Assembly: GCF_001494595.1 (NCBI RefSeq)
Contig: NZ_LN929907.1
Coordinates: 563,468-627,467 of the forward strand
Origin: Mycobacterium sp. M26
GTDB taxonomy: Bacteria > Actinomycetota > Actinomycetes > Mycobacteriales > Mycobacteriaceae
Length of the DNA stretch: 64,000 bases
Direction of reading: 5' to 3'
Below are positions 31,158 through 38,353 of this stretch, one piece after another. The stretch's first letter is position 1. Every line of letters begins with the position of its first letter. The position numbers were made by a program, and so were the translations under genes. The notes below the pieces were generated by a model. The model did not search any database. It had not been told where the DNA came from and was given only the letters and a program-made list of their open reading frames with translations.

Positions 31158-31269
31158 CTGACGCGACCAACGCTAATGGCCGTGCCACGGGATCGCCAGC
31201 CGGAGAGCGAAGTTCGGCTACCCGTAATTCGTCGTCACTGGCCGCCGAACTCAGCGTGGTCGAATCCCG

Positions 31270-31803
31270 CTATGCCGCAAGCAACATCGCGAGGATTGCG
31301 GTATCGGGGTGACTGATCGGATCGACGCCCACCCGGCTGACCATGCTGGTGATCGTCCCGTCCGATTCGGCCTCGACCCAGGCGGCCCGGTGTTCGAGGC
31401 CCAGGTGCGGGAGTCCGGGCAGCAACACGCATCCCGAGGCGGCCCCCGAGCATTCCGGCAGCGACGGCATGGTCTCCGACGGCGGGTGCAGCATCAGCAG
31501 CGCGGGCGGCTGACGGTCGGCGAAATGTCCAGGCGGGACGGCGGATTCGCCGACCACCGTGCCTTCGGCGAGCACCAGTCCGACCGTTCCCGGTTGCGGC
31601 TTGTCGGGCAGTTCCTCGCGGACACCGAAAATGGTTGTCGTGGAGAGCAATCCGGGAAGCGACGCCACCCGGACCGCGACCATCAACAATTGCGCCCATT
31701 CCTTGGTGGAGTTGGGCCATCGGCCCGAAACAACGAAGCCCTTCAGGGCGCCACGAGAATGAAAGGGGGCGACTTCAACCGCGCGCCCGGGTCCGTTCTC
31801 CAT
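31270..31803 (-). CDS. Conserved protein, Rv3847-like
   Basis: A 177-residue protein, the length I recall for Rv3847, in the same place upstream of the GDT1 gene. It has no signal peptide or membrane helix. Recognisable only as a conserved mycobacterial protein, with segments such as SGRWPNSTKEWAQLLMVAVR and HPDTAILAMLLA. The function is unknown. It lies 113 bases upstream of the riboswitch in the same direction, so the exporter may also receive read-through transcription. Confidence 0.75.
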   Translation of the reverse strand: MENGPGRAVEVAPFHSRGALKGFVVSGRWPNSTKEWAQLLMVAVRVASLPGLLSTTTIFGVREELPDKPQPGTVGLVLAEGTVVGESAVPPGHFADRQPPALLMLHPPSETMPSLPECSGAASGCVLLPGLPHLGLEHRAAWVEAESDGTITSMVSRVGVDPISHPDTAILAMLLAA

Positions 31804-31929
31804 CTCGCCTCCGCGACACTCAGTTCGTCTTCGTGCGACACGACAGCGGGTCGGTTCGGATCAGGATGAGGCACCGTGCGGTTGGCACGCAAGAGGACAC
31901 GAGTGCTAACGGCCGACGAACGGCCGGTG

Positions 31930-32001
31930 TCAGAACAGAACGATCAGCGCGAGGATGCCGAGCAGAACCAGTGCGATGACGCCGGCGCGCATCGCGGCCA
32001 T
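31930..32001 (-). CDS. Possible single-pass membrane mini-protein, 23 aa
   Basis: MAAMRAGVIALVLLGILALI plus VLF is one perfect membrane helix after a short basic start, with no charged residue to the stop. A CGGCCG hairpin follows directly after the stop. I see no ribosome site before either ATG (32001 or 31992), which keeps confidence low. Confidence 0.35.
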   Translation of the reverse strand: MAAMRAGVIALVLLGILALIVLF

Positions 32002-32014
32002 TAGGTAGGAGCGG

Positions 32015-32101
32015 TTGCATGTCGACGAGGGCACGTACCACTGCGAGGACTGCGACGCGGACTTGTGTCCGAATGATTGCGACGCCATCAAACCGTCCTG
32101 A
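32015..32101 (+). CDS. Possible Cys-rich mini-protein, 28 aa
   Basis: A TTG start with AGGAG just upstream opens a 28-residue peptide with the motif CEDCDADLCPNDC, four Cys arranged as CxxC-x4-C-x3-C, a credible zinc-binding knuckle or Cys-responsive leader peptide. Acidic residues fill the spaces. Its start lies 13 bases from that of the opposite-strand mini-protein. No gene follows closely, so a leader role is less likely. Confidence 0.4.
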   Translation: MHVDEGTYHCEDCDADLCPNDCDAIKPS

Positions 32102-32368
32102 CCTGTGTGTTCAACTACCGCACCCCGTGAAATGTGTCACAGCATCACGTGTGAGCGCGATCATAACCCCTCTTGTAGCGGGAGGAAAATCTTCCGCCTG
32201 AACGCAGCGCCGCTGCCGATTCGGTGGCCGAAAACTTCTGTGATTGAGCTGCCGATCAGTGGGGTACCCCCGAACGTGGCCGAGACCCTCGGGGTGCTCG
32301 GCGTGTCGCGCGGCGCGTCGTGGCCGGGGCTCCGGCGGTGAGGGCGCCTACGAATTTCGCTCGACCAT

Positions 32369-32384
32369 GATCAACCTGTTGATC
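32369..32384. repeat. Perfect 16-base palindrome
   Basis: GATCAAC-CT-GTTGATC is a perfect inverted repeat with 7-bp arms. It lies 23 bases before the first DnaA-box-like site. It could be an operator; no binding protein can be named. Confidence 0.5.
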
Positions 32385-32406
32385 GGTCTGCCCAGATGGC
32401 CCCCGG

Positions 32407-32506
32407 TTATCCACAAGTCGATGGCCGTGACACGCGCGCATAGTGCGCTAAGTGGCCCTTTACCCCTGGGAAGGCTTGTGGATAAGGCTGTGGAAACTGT
32501 GGATAG
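32407..32506. promoter_or_regulatory. Cluster of four DnaA-box-like 9-mers
   Basis: TTATCCACA at 32407-32415 on the + strand and the same 9-mer on the - strand at 32477-32485 are perfect copies of the classic DnaA box. GTTTCCACA (32489-32497) and CTATCCACA (32498-32506), both on the - strand, differ by one or two bases. The last three lie within 30 bases. It is not the oriC context (no dnaA or dnaN). Confidence 0.55.
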
Positions 32507-32611
32507 CCAGGACATTGCTGGGGCGACGCCACGGTCTAAGAGGCACTGCGTGCCAGAATCCGCCCCCACGCACCTGCGGAATTCGTAGTCACCCAATCCG
32601 GCGGTGCTCGC

Positions 32612-32617
32612 TAGGCT
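32612..32617 (+). promoter_or_regulatory. Leaderless -10 element of the DUF4328 gene
   Basis: TAGGCT ends 6 bases before the GTG at 32624, the spacing of mycobacterial leaderless promoters. No clear -35 is seen. Confidence 0.45.
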
Positions 32618-32623
32618 GGTGCG

Positions 32624-33745
32624 GTGATTCAGGTGTGTTCCCAGTGCGGGACGCGGTGGAACGTGCGCGATCGACAGCGCGCCTGGTGCCCGCGCTGCAA
32701 CGGCGCGCTGATGGCACCGGTCAATCCGCCCGACCCGCAGTGGAGCCCACGCGCGACGACACACCCCCCGATGCATCCGCCGACGCACCCGCCGGCGCCT
32801 CCGGCCAACGCGCCTCGGCTGCCGTCCGGATTCCGCTGGATCGCCGTGCGGCCCGGCCCTCCGCCGCCCCCGCGCCGTCGTCGTCGGCCCCTGGGCCCGA
32901 CGCCGCGCTACTTCACCATTCCGCGCTGGGGCCTCGTCGATCACCCGGCTCCGCTGCCCGCCGCGGAGCAGACCACCGTCAAGAGGGGTCCCGACCCGAC
33001 GACGGTGCGGGCGGCGCTGTTGTCGGCGGCCACCATCTTCGGTCTCGCTGCGGTCATCCACATCGTTCGGTACGTGCTGTTGCTCATCAACCGCACCACG
33101 CTGCTGCCGCCGCTGGTCGCCGGTGCGGCGCTGTGGCTCGGTGTGCTGGTCAGCCTGGCCGCGATCGTGGCGGTGATCCTGGCGGCGATCGTGATCACGT
33201 CATGGCTGATCGCCCGCCGGGCGGCGGTGTACCAGTTCCGCGGACAGGAGGACCCGCGGCCGGCCTGGACCTTGTGGGCCGGTTGCCTGGTGCCGGTGGT
33301 CAACCTCGTCTGGGCGCCGGTGTACGTCATCGAACTGGCCCACGCGGAGGACTCGCAAGCCCGGTTGCGGCCTCCGATCACGGCCTGGTGGATCGCCTGG
33401 GTGTTCTCCACCGGCATCTCGATCTTCGGCATCGCGACCAGCTTCACCACCGAGCCACAGGGGATCGCCGACAACACCGTCACGGTGATCATCGCCTACC
33501 TGGTCGGGCTGGCCACGATCCTGCTGTTATGGCGGGTGTTCGACGGTTTCGTCCGCAAGCCGGTGGAGCGGCCGCTGCACCGCTGGGTGATCGTCGCCGA
33601 GGACGAGCCGTTCGACGGTTTCGTCCGCAAGCCGGTGGAGCGGCCGCTGCACCGCTGGGTGATCGTCGCCGAGGACGAGCCGGCGGCCGCTGAGCCCGAA
33701 TCTCCTCCAGCGGTTGAGGCGGAGCGACAGGAACCGGCAGCATAG
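32624..33745 (+). CDS. Zinc-ribbon, DUF4328 multi-pass membrane protein (Rv3843c-like)
   Basis: A 373-residue membrane protein. The N-terminus has a zinc ribbon (CSQCGTRWNVRDRQRAWCPRC), then a Pro/Arg-rich segment with the block GFRWIAVRPGPPPPPRRRRR. About six membrane helices of the DUF4328 type follow (residues 125-305). A cytosolic tail contains a perfect tandem copy of 24 residues. Position and architecture match Rv3843c (342 residues); the duplication explains much of the extra length. It starts at a leaderless GTG and is followed after 4 bases by glpQ1. The function is unknown. Confidence 0.8.
   Translation: MIQVCSQCGTRWNVRDRQRAWCPRCNGALMAPVNPPDPQWSPRATTHPPMHPPTHPPAPPANAPRLPSGFRWIAVRPGPPPPPRRRRRPLGPTPRYFTIPRWGLVDHPAPLPAAEQTTVKRGPDPTTVRAALLSAATIFGLAAVIHIVRYVLLLINRTTLLPPLVAGAALWLGVLVSLAAIVAVILAAIVITSWLIARRAAVYQFRGQEDPRPAWTLWAGCLVPVVNLVWAPVYVIELAHAEDSQARLRPPITAWWIAWVFSTGISIFGIATSFTTEPQGIADNTVTVIIAYLVGLATILLLWRVFDGFVRKPVERPLHRWVIVAEDEPFDGFVRKPVERPLHRWVIVAEDEPAAAEPESPPAVEAERQEPAA
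33539..33682 (+). repeat. Perfect 72-bp tandem duplication in the DUF4328 gene
   Basis: The unit 33539-33610 is repeated without a mismatch at 33611-33682, in frame, coding FDGFVRKPVERPLHRWVIVA plus EDEP twice. Complete identity, including third codon positions, points to a very recent event or an assembly artefact. Confidence 0.95.
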
Positions 33746-33749
33746 GCCT

Positions 33750-34574
33750 ATGACGACGGCCGACGGAGCGTTCGGCGGGCACCCCTTTGTGGTGGCCCAC
33801 CGTGGCGCGTCGGCCGACCGCCCCGAGCACACCCTGGCCGCCTACGAGCTGGCCCTGCAGGAGGGCGCCGACGGCGTTGAGTGCGATGTCCGGCTGACCC
33901 GCGACGGCCATCTGGTGTGTGTGCACGACCGTCGGATCGACCGCACCTCGACCGGCAGTGGTCTGGTCAGCGAGATGACGCTGGCCGAGCTCAAACGGCT
34001 GGATTGGGGTGCCTGGCACAGCAGTTGGCGGGCTGACGGCACGCTCGGGGACACCGGCCTGCTGACCCTGGATGACCTGGTGCGGCTGGTGCTCGACTGG
34101 AATCGCCCGGTCAAGCTGTTCATCGAGACCAAGCATCCAGTGCGCTACGGCGCGCTGGTCGAGAGCAAGGTGCTGGCCCTGCTGCATCGCTACGGCATCG
34201 CCGCCCCGCCGTCGGCCGATCTGTCCCGGGCCGTGGTGATGTCGTTCTCGGCCGCCGCGGTCTGGCGGATCCGCCGGGCCGCTCCGCTGTTGCCGACCGT
34301 GCTGCTCGGCGAGACTTCCCGCTATCTCGGCGGCAGTGCCGCGACCACCGTCGGTGCCACCGCAGTCGGCCCGTCGATCGCCACCCTGCGCGAGCACCCC
34401 GAACTCGTCGACCGCGCCGCCGCGCAGGGCCGGGCGATGTACTGCTGGACCGTCGACCACTACGAGGATGTCGGCTACTGCCGCGACCTGGGTGTGGGCT
34501 GGATCGCGACCAACCATCCCGGCCGCACCAAGGCCTGGCTGCAGAACGGGTTGACCGTCACCGGCCCCGACTAG
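33750..34574 (+). CDS. glpQ1: Glycerophosphodiester phosphodiesterase
   Basis: GDPD-family enzyme of 274 residues that hydrolyses glycerophosphodiesters to glycerol 3-phosphate and an alcohol. The catalytic His is in VAHRGASADRPEHTLAAY (about 13-30), with ECDVRLTRDGHLVCVHD (about 44-60) supplying metal ligands and the second catalytic His. No signal peptide is seen, so it is probably cytosolic. It matches Rv3842c in position. ATG 33750 lies 4 bases after the DUF4328 stop, so they form an operon. The last 4 bases overlap the converging LCP gene. Confidence 0.92.
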   Translation: MTTADGAFGGHPFVVAHRGASADRPEHTLAAYELALQEGADGVECDVRLTRDGHLVCVHDRRIDRTSTGSGLVSEMTLAELKRLDWGAWHSSWRADGTLGDTGLLTLDDLVRLVLDWNRPVKLFIETKHPVRYGALVESKVLALLHRYGIAAPPSADLSRAVVMSFSAAAVWRIRRAAPLLPTVLLGETSRYLGGSAATTVGATAVGPSIATLREHPELVDRAAAQGRAMYCWTVDHYEDVGYCRDLGVGWIATNHPGRTKAWLQNGLTVTGPD

Positions 34575-35611
34575 GGCTGGGCGTCGAGGACTTGCTGCGG
34601 GATCGGTGCGTCGGTGCGCAGTGCCTCGAACAACTGCGCGGCGGCATCGGAATCCCACACCACCACCGACCCGGAGTCGTTGCCGGTGAACTCGCCGATC
34701 GGCACGGTGATCGCGGTGGTGGACCCGTGCAGGGCCCACCCCAGCCGGGCCAGATCCCACACGTGGTCACCGTCGTCGACGGTCAGTGAGGCCGCCGCCG
34801 CGTGCGGCACCGCGTACCACCGCCAGGGGTTGAGCCAGACCGCCGGACTGCTGGCCTTGTGCAGCAGCGCCGACATGAACTCGCGCTGGTGGATCATCCG
34901 GTCCAGATCGGCGCGCGGCGTCGCCCGGCTGCGGACGTAACCCAGCGCGTTGCGGCCGTCGAGGGTCTGGCAACCCGCGGGCAGGTCGATACCCGCGAGC
35001 GGATCGTTGATCGGGTCGGCGGGGCACACCTCGACGCCGCCGAGTGCGTCGACCAGGCCGGCGAACCCGCCGAAGCCCACCTCGGCGTAGTGGTCAAGGT
35101 GCAGCCCGGTGGCCTGCTCGACGGTCTGGGCCAGCAGGGGCGCGCCGCCCTGGGCGAAGGCCGCGTTGATCTTGTCCTGGCCGTAGCCGGGGATCTCCAC
35201 GTAGGAGTCGCGCGGGATGGACACCATCGTCGTGGGCGCGCTGGAGCCCCATCCTGGGATGTGCACCACCAGGATCGTGTCGGTGCGGCCGTTGCCCAGA
35301 TCGCCACCGGTGGTCAACTCGGCCTGCTGCTCGGGGGTCAGATCCGAGCGGCTGTCGGAGCCGACGAGTAGCCAGGTGGTGCCGGCTCCCGGGGCCGGCC
35401 GGTCGGTGGCAGCAGCGAACACCGGGATGCGTCGCAGGGTCGAGTCGAACCACACCGCCCCACCGACGAGCGCGATGACCGCGATCAGGACGAGCGCGAA
35501 CAGGGTGGCGAAAATCCTTCGCCCCCAATGCTTTTTCTTCTTCGGCCGGGCGGGTTTCGGTGGTGCCGGCGGCGCGGGTGGTGCCATCGGTGGTGGCGGC
35601 CGGCGGGTCAC
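34571..35611 (-). CDS. LytR-CpsA-Psr (LCP) family transferase
   Basis: Membrane-anchored LCP phosphotransferase that attaches polymers such as arabinogalactan to peptidoglycan. From the GTG at 35611 it has 346 residues: a Pro/Lys-rich cytosolic tail, one membrane helix (IFATLFALVLIAVIALVGGAV, about 33-53 when split by region) and the LCP domain with GSDSR, GRTDTILVVHI, MVSIPRDSYVEIPGYG and YVRSRATPRADLDRM. These include the conserved Arg/Asp residues. It resembles the C-terminally represented Rv3840 position in M. tuberculosis. The natural N-terminus may start further upstream (35763) in another frame. Confidence 0.88.
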   Translation of the reverse strand: MTRRPPPPMAPPAPPAPPKPARPKKKKHWGRRIFATLFALVLIAVIALVGGAVWFDSTLRRIPVFAAATDRPAPGAGTTWLLVGSDSRSDLTPEQQAELTTGGDLGNGRTDTILVVHIPGWGSSAPTTMVSIPRDSYVEIPGYGQDKINAAFAQGGAPLLAQTVEQATGLHLDHYAEVGFGGFAGLVDALGGVEVCPADPINDPLAGIDLPAGCQTLDGRNALGYVRSRATPRADLDRMIHQREFMSALLHKASSPAVWLNPWRWYAVPHAAAASLTVDDGDHVWDLARLGWALHGSTTAITVPIGEFTGNDSGSVVVWDSDAAAQLFEALRTDAPIPQQVLDAQP

Positions 35612-35763
35612 CGGTGGCGGGGTCCCCGGTAGGCCGGATCGCGCCGGATCACCTGCGGGGGCTCGCGACGCGGTTCGAGCGACGGCGGCGGCGGGGGTGC
35701 CGGCCGGGCGATCGGAGTGGTGGGCTGATCCGGCACGCGCCGGTTCGGCCAGTCGTCGCTCAC
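35608..35763 (-). other. 51-aa upstream frame, probable displaced N-terminus of the LCP protein
   Basis: GTG 35763 starts 4 bases after the stop of the CPBP gene and opens SDDWPNRRVPDQPTTPIARP followed by more Pro/Arg residues, a normal cytosolic tail for an LCP protein. It ends at a TGA that overlaps the LCP GTG (GTGA). The distance from 35763 to the LCP stop is not divisible by three. One added base near CGGGGACCCCGCC (35617-35629) would fuse them as PGTPPPVTRRPPPP. A separate small coupled gene is the alternative. Confidence 0.5.
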
Positions 35764-35767
35764 CGGT

Positions 35768-36550
35768 TCAATTTACGTGTCCGGGCCATTTCAACCAGCC
35801 AAGATGGCCGGCCAGCAGCGCGTAACCGACGAACGCGACGGTGTCGATCAGGCCGTGTGCGATCACCAGTGGCCACAGCCGGCCGGTGCGGGTCCAGGCG
35901 TAGCCGAACACCAGGCCCATCACGAGGTTGCCGACCCCGGCCCCGAAGCCCTGATAGAGGTGGTAGGTCCCGCGCAGCACGCTGGAGGCCAGGATGGCCC
36001 GGTTCTGGCTCAGGCCCAGCTGCTTGAGGCGGGTGATCAGATAGCCGACGACCACGACTTCCTCGGCGAACCCGTTGGCGAAAGCGGCCAGGATCAGGAC
36101 CGGGATGCGCCACCAGCTGTTGTGCAGCGCCGACGGCTCCACCTCGGCGTTCATGCCCAGCCAGCGGGCCGCCAGATAGAACAGCAGCCCCGGAATCCCG
36201 ATGAGAGCGGCGAGCCCGATCCCGCCCAGGACGTCGGCGCGCCAGCGGACCCGGCCCAGCCCGAGCCGGGCGGGGCTGATCCCCCCGCGCCACAGCAGGT
36301 ACAGCGCCAGCGCTCCCCAGGCGACGAGTTGGGCGATCGTGGCGAGGTTGAGTCCCAGGTTGATCAGGTCGTAGCGGGACAGGTTCTCGTTGAGGCGCAC
36401 CCGGCGACCAGCCAGCCCGGACAGGACGGCGTCGATGAGCTGAAGGATGGCGATGGCCGCGCTCACCCCGAAGCTGACCGCCAGCATGACGCCGACCTCG
36501 ATGCGCAGGCCCCGCCGCGTGTCGTCCGACGGGTCGTGGGGCGCGCTCAC
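35768..36550 (-). CDS. CPBP-family intramembrane protease homologue
   Basis: Membrane protein of 260 residues with about seven hydrophobic segments and the Abi/CPBP (CAAX protease-like) motifs: AEEVVVVGYL near 163, HLYQGF near 193 and IAHGLIDTVAF near 232. The usual EExxxR of motif 1 here reads EEVVVVG, so the Arg is missing, while both Glu and both His are kept. Substrates are unknown; relatives process prenylated or bacteriocin-like peptides or scaffold membrane proteins. It lies 4 bases upstream of the putative LCP start and 18 bases downstream of the DUF2470 gene. Confidence 0.82.
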   Translation of the reverse strand: MSAPHDPSDDTRRGLRIEVGVMLAVSFGVSAAIAILQLIDAVLSGLAGRRVRLNENLSRYDLINLGLNLATIAQLVAWGALALYLLWRGGISPARLGLGRVRWRADVLGGIGLAALIGIPGLLFYLAARWLGMNAEVEPSALHNSWWRIPVLILAAFANGFAEEVVVVGYLITRLKQLGLSQNRAILASSVLRGTYHLYQGFGAGVGNLVMGLVFGYAWTRTGRLWPLVIAHGLIDTVAFVGYALLAGHLGWLKWPGHVN

Positions 36551-36568
36551 CCCGTCACGGTAGCGGCC

Positions 36569-37339
36569 TCAGATCCGGCGTGCCCTCAGCCCGTTGACGA
36601 ACGGGCAGCCCATCAGTACGCGGATCGCGCGGCCCAGCGCACCGACGTCGGCGACCGGGGTGCGGAAGGGCAGCCGGACGTCGTGGTCACCGTCCGGGCT
36701 CTCCACCCGCAGCCGCACCCCGTAGCGGTCCAGCCCCAGGGGACGGACGTGGCCGTGCCGCAGCGGGGCGGGCAGCTTGCCGGCCAGCCGGGCCACCACT
36801 TCGGGATGGTCACTGTCGAGGTGCTGCAACCAGGCCGCCTCGAACTCGCAGAACGGGTCCGGGTGAGCGGCCAGCAGGTCGGACACCGCGACCGGTTCGG
36901 CGCCGGTGGCGTCGGCGACCACCACCGAATCCGCCCCGAGCAGCAGCAGGCTCTGCCCGGCCCCGATGTCCAGTAGCGCCGGGTCGGGATGGTCGGCGGC
37001 GATCAGATCGACCATCTCCCGGATCGCGTGGGCCGGCACCGGGTGCACCTGACCGCGCACCCACACCAGGGAGCGGACCGGCTCCCGCAGCGGCAGGGGC
37101 GCGTAGTCGGTGAGCTCCAGGACGGCGGCCACCCCCTCGGTCCCCGCGTCCGCCGCCGTGCGGGCCATGGCCGAGTCGCTGGGCACGGTGAGGGCGAAGG
37201 ACCCGTCAGGCATGAGGTGATGGATCGGCGCGGGGGCCGGTGGCACCGAGTCGGCGGCCAGGATCGCTCCGCCGGCGCGCACGCAGGCACTGCGCACCCG
37301 TTCGGCGGTGGTCGGCGTCGAGAGCGTCGCTGAGGTCAT
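36569..37339 (-). CDS. DUF2470-domain protein, iron-regulated (Rv3839-like)
   Basis: A 256-residue cytosolic protein matching Rv3839 in length and place. The C-terminal half carries a DUF2470 domain (DPFCEFEAAWLQHLDSDHPE, RYGVRLRVESPDGDHDVRLPF), shared with haem-oxygenase-like HugZ proteins. ATG 37339 has AAGG 6 bases upstream; GTG 37342 directly precedes it. An IdeR box lies just upstream, and Rv3839 is IdeR-repressed in M. tuberculosis (established), so induction under iron limitation is expected. A role in haem or iron use is inferred. Confidence 0.85.
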   Translation of the reverse strand: MTSATLSTPTTAERVRSACVRAGGAILAADSVPPAPAPIHHLMPDGSFALTVPSDSAMARTAADAGTEGVAAVLELTDYAPLPLREPVRSLVWVRGQVHPVPAHAIREMVDLIAADHPDPALLDIGAGQSLLLLGADSVVVADATGAEPVAVSDLLAAHPDPFCEFEAAWLQHLDSDHPEVVARLAGKLPAPLRHGHVRPLGLDRYGVRLRVESPDGDHDVRLPFRTPVADVGALGRAIRVLMGCPFVNGLRARRI

Positions 37340-37356
37340 CACGCACCTTCCGTTAA

Positions 37357-37375
37357 TGAGGTAAGCCTAAGTTAA
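37357..37375 (-). promoter_or_regulatory. IdeR iron box
   Basis: Read on the - strand, TTAACTTAGGCTTACCTCA matches 15 of 19 bases of the IdeR/DtxR consensus (TTAGGTTAGGCTAACCTAA). It lies 18 bases upstream of the DUF2470 gene start. Confidence 0.8.
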
Positions 37376-37420
37376 CTTTGACGCGTGGGCGACGCAAGGG
37401 TTACCCGTGCGGTGACCGGA

Positions 37421-37426
37421 TAGGGT
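37421..37426 (+). promoter_or_regulatory. Leaderless -10 element of pheA
   Basis: TAGGGT ends 6 bases before the pheA GTG (37433), and no ribosome site is present between them. Confidence 0.5.
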
Positions 37427-37432
37427 TGGGGC

Positions 37433-38353
37433 GTGGCCCGCATCGCCTACCTCGGACCCGAGGGCACGTTCACCGAAGCGGCGCTGCGCACGATGATCGC
37501 CACGGGCGCCGTCCCCGGCGGGCCAGACGTGCAACCGCAGCCCACGGAAAGCACACCGGCGGCCTTGGCCGCGGTCCGCTCCGGTGCCGCCGACTTCGCC
37601 TGCGTGCCGATCGAGAACTCGATCGAGGGCAGCGTGCTGCCGACGCTCGACAGCCTGGCCACCGGTGCGCCCCTGCAGATCTACGCCGAGCTGACCCTGG
37701 ACGTCGCGTTCAGCATCGTCACCCGCGACGGCCTGACCGCCGACACCGTGAAGACGGTGGCCGCGTTCCCGGTGGCCGCCGCCCAGGTGCGGCGCTGGCT
37801 GGCCGAGCATCTGCCCGCCGCCGAGGTGGTCCCGGCCAACTCCAATGCGGCCGCCGCGCAGGATGTCGCGGCCGGGCGGGCAGACGCCGGGGTGAGTACC
37901 GCGCTGGCCGCCACCCGATACGGGTTGGCGACGCTGGCCGAGGGCGTCGTCGACGAACCCAATGCCCGCACCCGCTTCGTCCTGGTCGGTGCACCCGGCC
38001 CGCCACCGGCGCGGACCGGGGCGGACCGGACATCGGTGGTGTTGCGGATCGACAACACCCCGGGTGCCCTGGTTTCCGCGATGAGTGAGTTCGGGATCCG
38101 CGATATCGACCTGACTCGCATCGAATCCCGCCCCACCCGCACCGAATTGGGGACCTACATCTTCTTCCTGGATTGTGTCGGCCACATCGACGACAACGCG
38201 GTGGCCGAAGCCCTCAAGGCGCTGCACCGCCGCTGCGCCGACGTCCGCTTCCTCGGCTCGTGGCCGACAGGCTCGGCCACCGGCGCGGTCCCGCCCCAAC
38301 TCGACGAGGCCGACCGCTGGCTGGCCCGGCTGCGGGAGGGTGATCCGTCATGA
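37433..38353 (+). CDS. pheA: Prephenate dehydratase
   Basis: Enzyme of phenylalanine synthesis that converts prephenate to phenylpyruvate. The 306-residue protein (Rv3838c-like) has the PDT domain with YLGPEGTFTEAALR at 6-19, IPIE-type VPIENSIEGSV near 60, and the conserved Thr/Arg region NARTRFVLVG near 182. A C-terminal ACT domain has the Phe-binding GALVSAMSEFGIRDIDL and IESRPTRTELGTY. The Phe-feedback motifs are intact. The GTG start appears leaderless. The stop overlaps the next gene by ATGA. Confidence 0.95.
   Translation: MARIAYLGPEGTFTEAALRTMIATGAVPGGPDVQPQPTESTPAALAAVRSGAADFACVPIENSIEGSVLPTLDSLATGAPLQIYAELTLDVAFSIVTRDGLTADTVKTVAAFPVAAAQVRRWLAEHLPAAEVVPANSNAAAAQDVAAGRADAGVSTALAATRYGLATLAEGVVDEPNARTRFVLVGAPGPPPARTGADRTSVVLRIDNTPGALVSAMSEFGIRDIDLTRIESRPTRTELGTYIFFLDCVGHIDDNAVAEALKALHRRCADVRFLGSWPTGSATGAVPPQLDEADRWLARLREGDPS

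Larger units (their letters stand above)
31804..32623. other. 820-base gene-poor region (sodA position in M. tuberculosis)
   Basis: No gene of normal size is convincing here. It holds a 23-residue hydrophobic frame on the - strand, a 28-residue Cys-rich frame on the + strand, a CGGCCG-ACGAA-CGGCCG hairpin at 31910-31926, a perfect palindrome at 32369 and a cluster of DnaA-box-like sequences at 32407-32506. In M. tuberculosis sodA follows Rv3847; it is not here. Confidence 0.6.
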
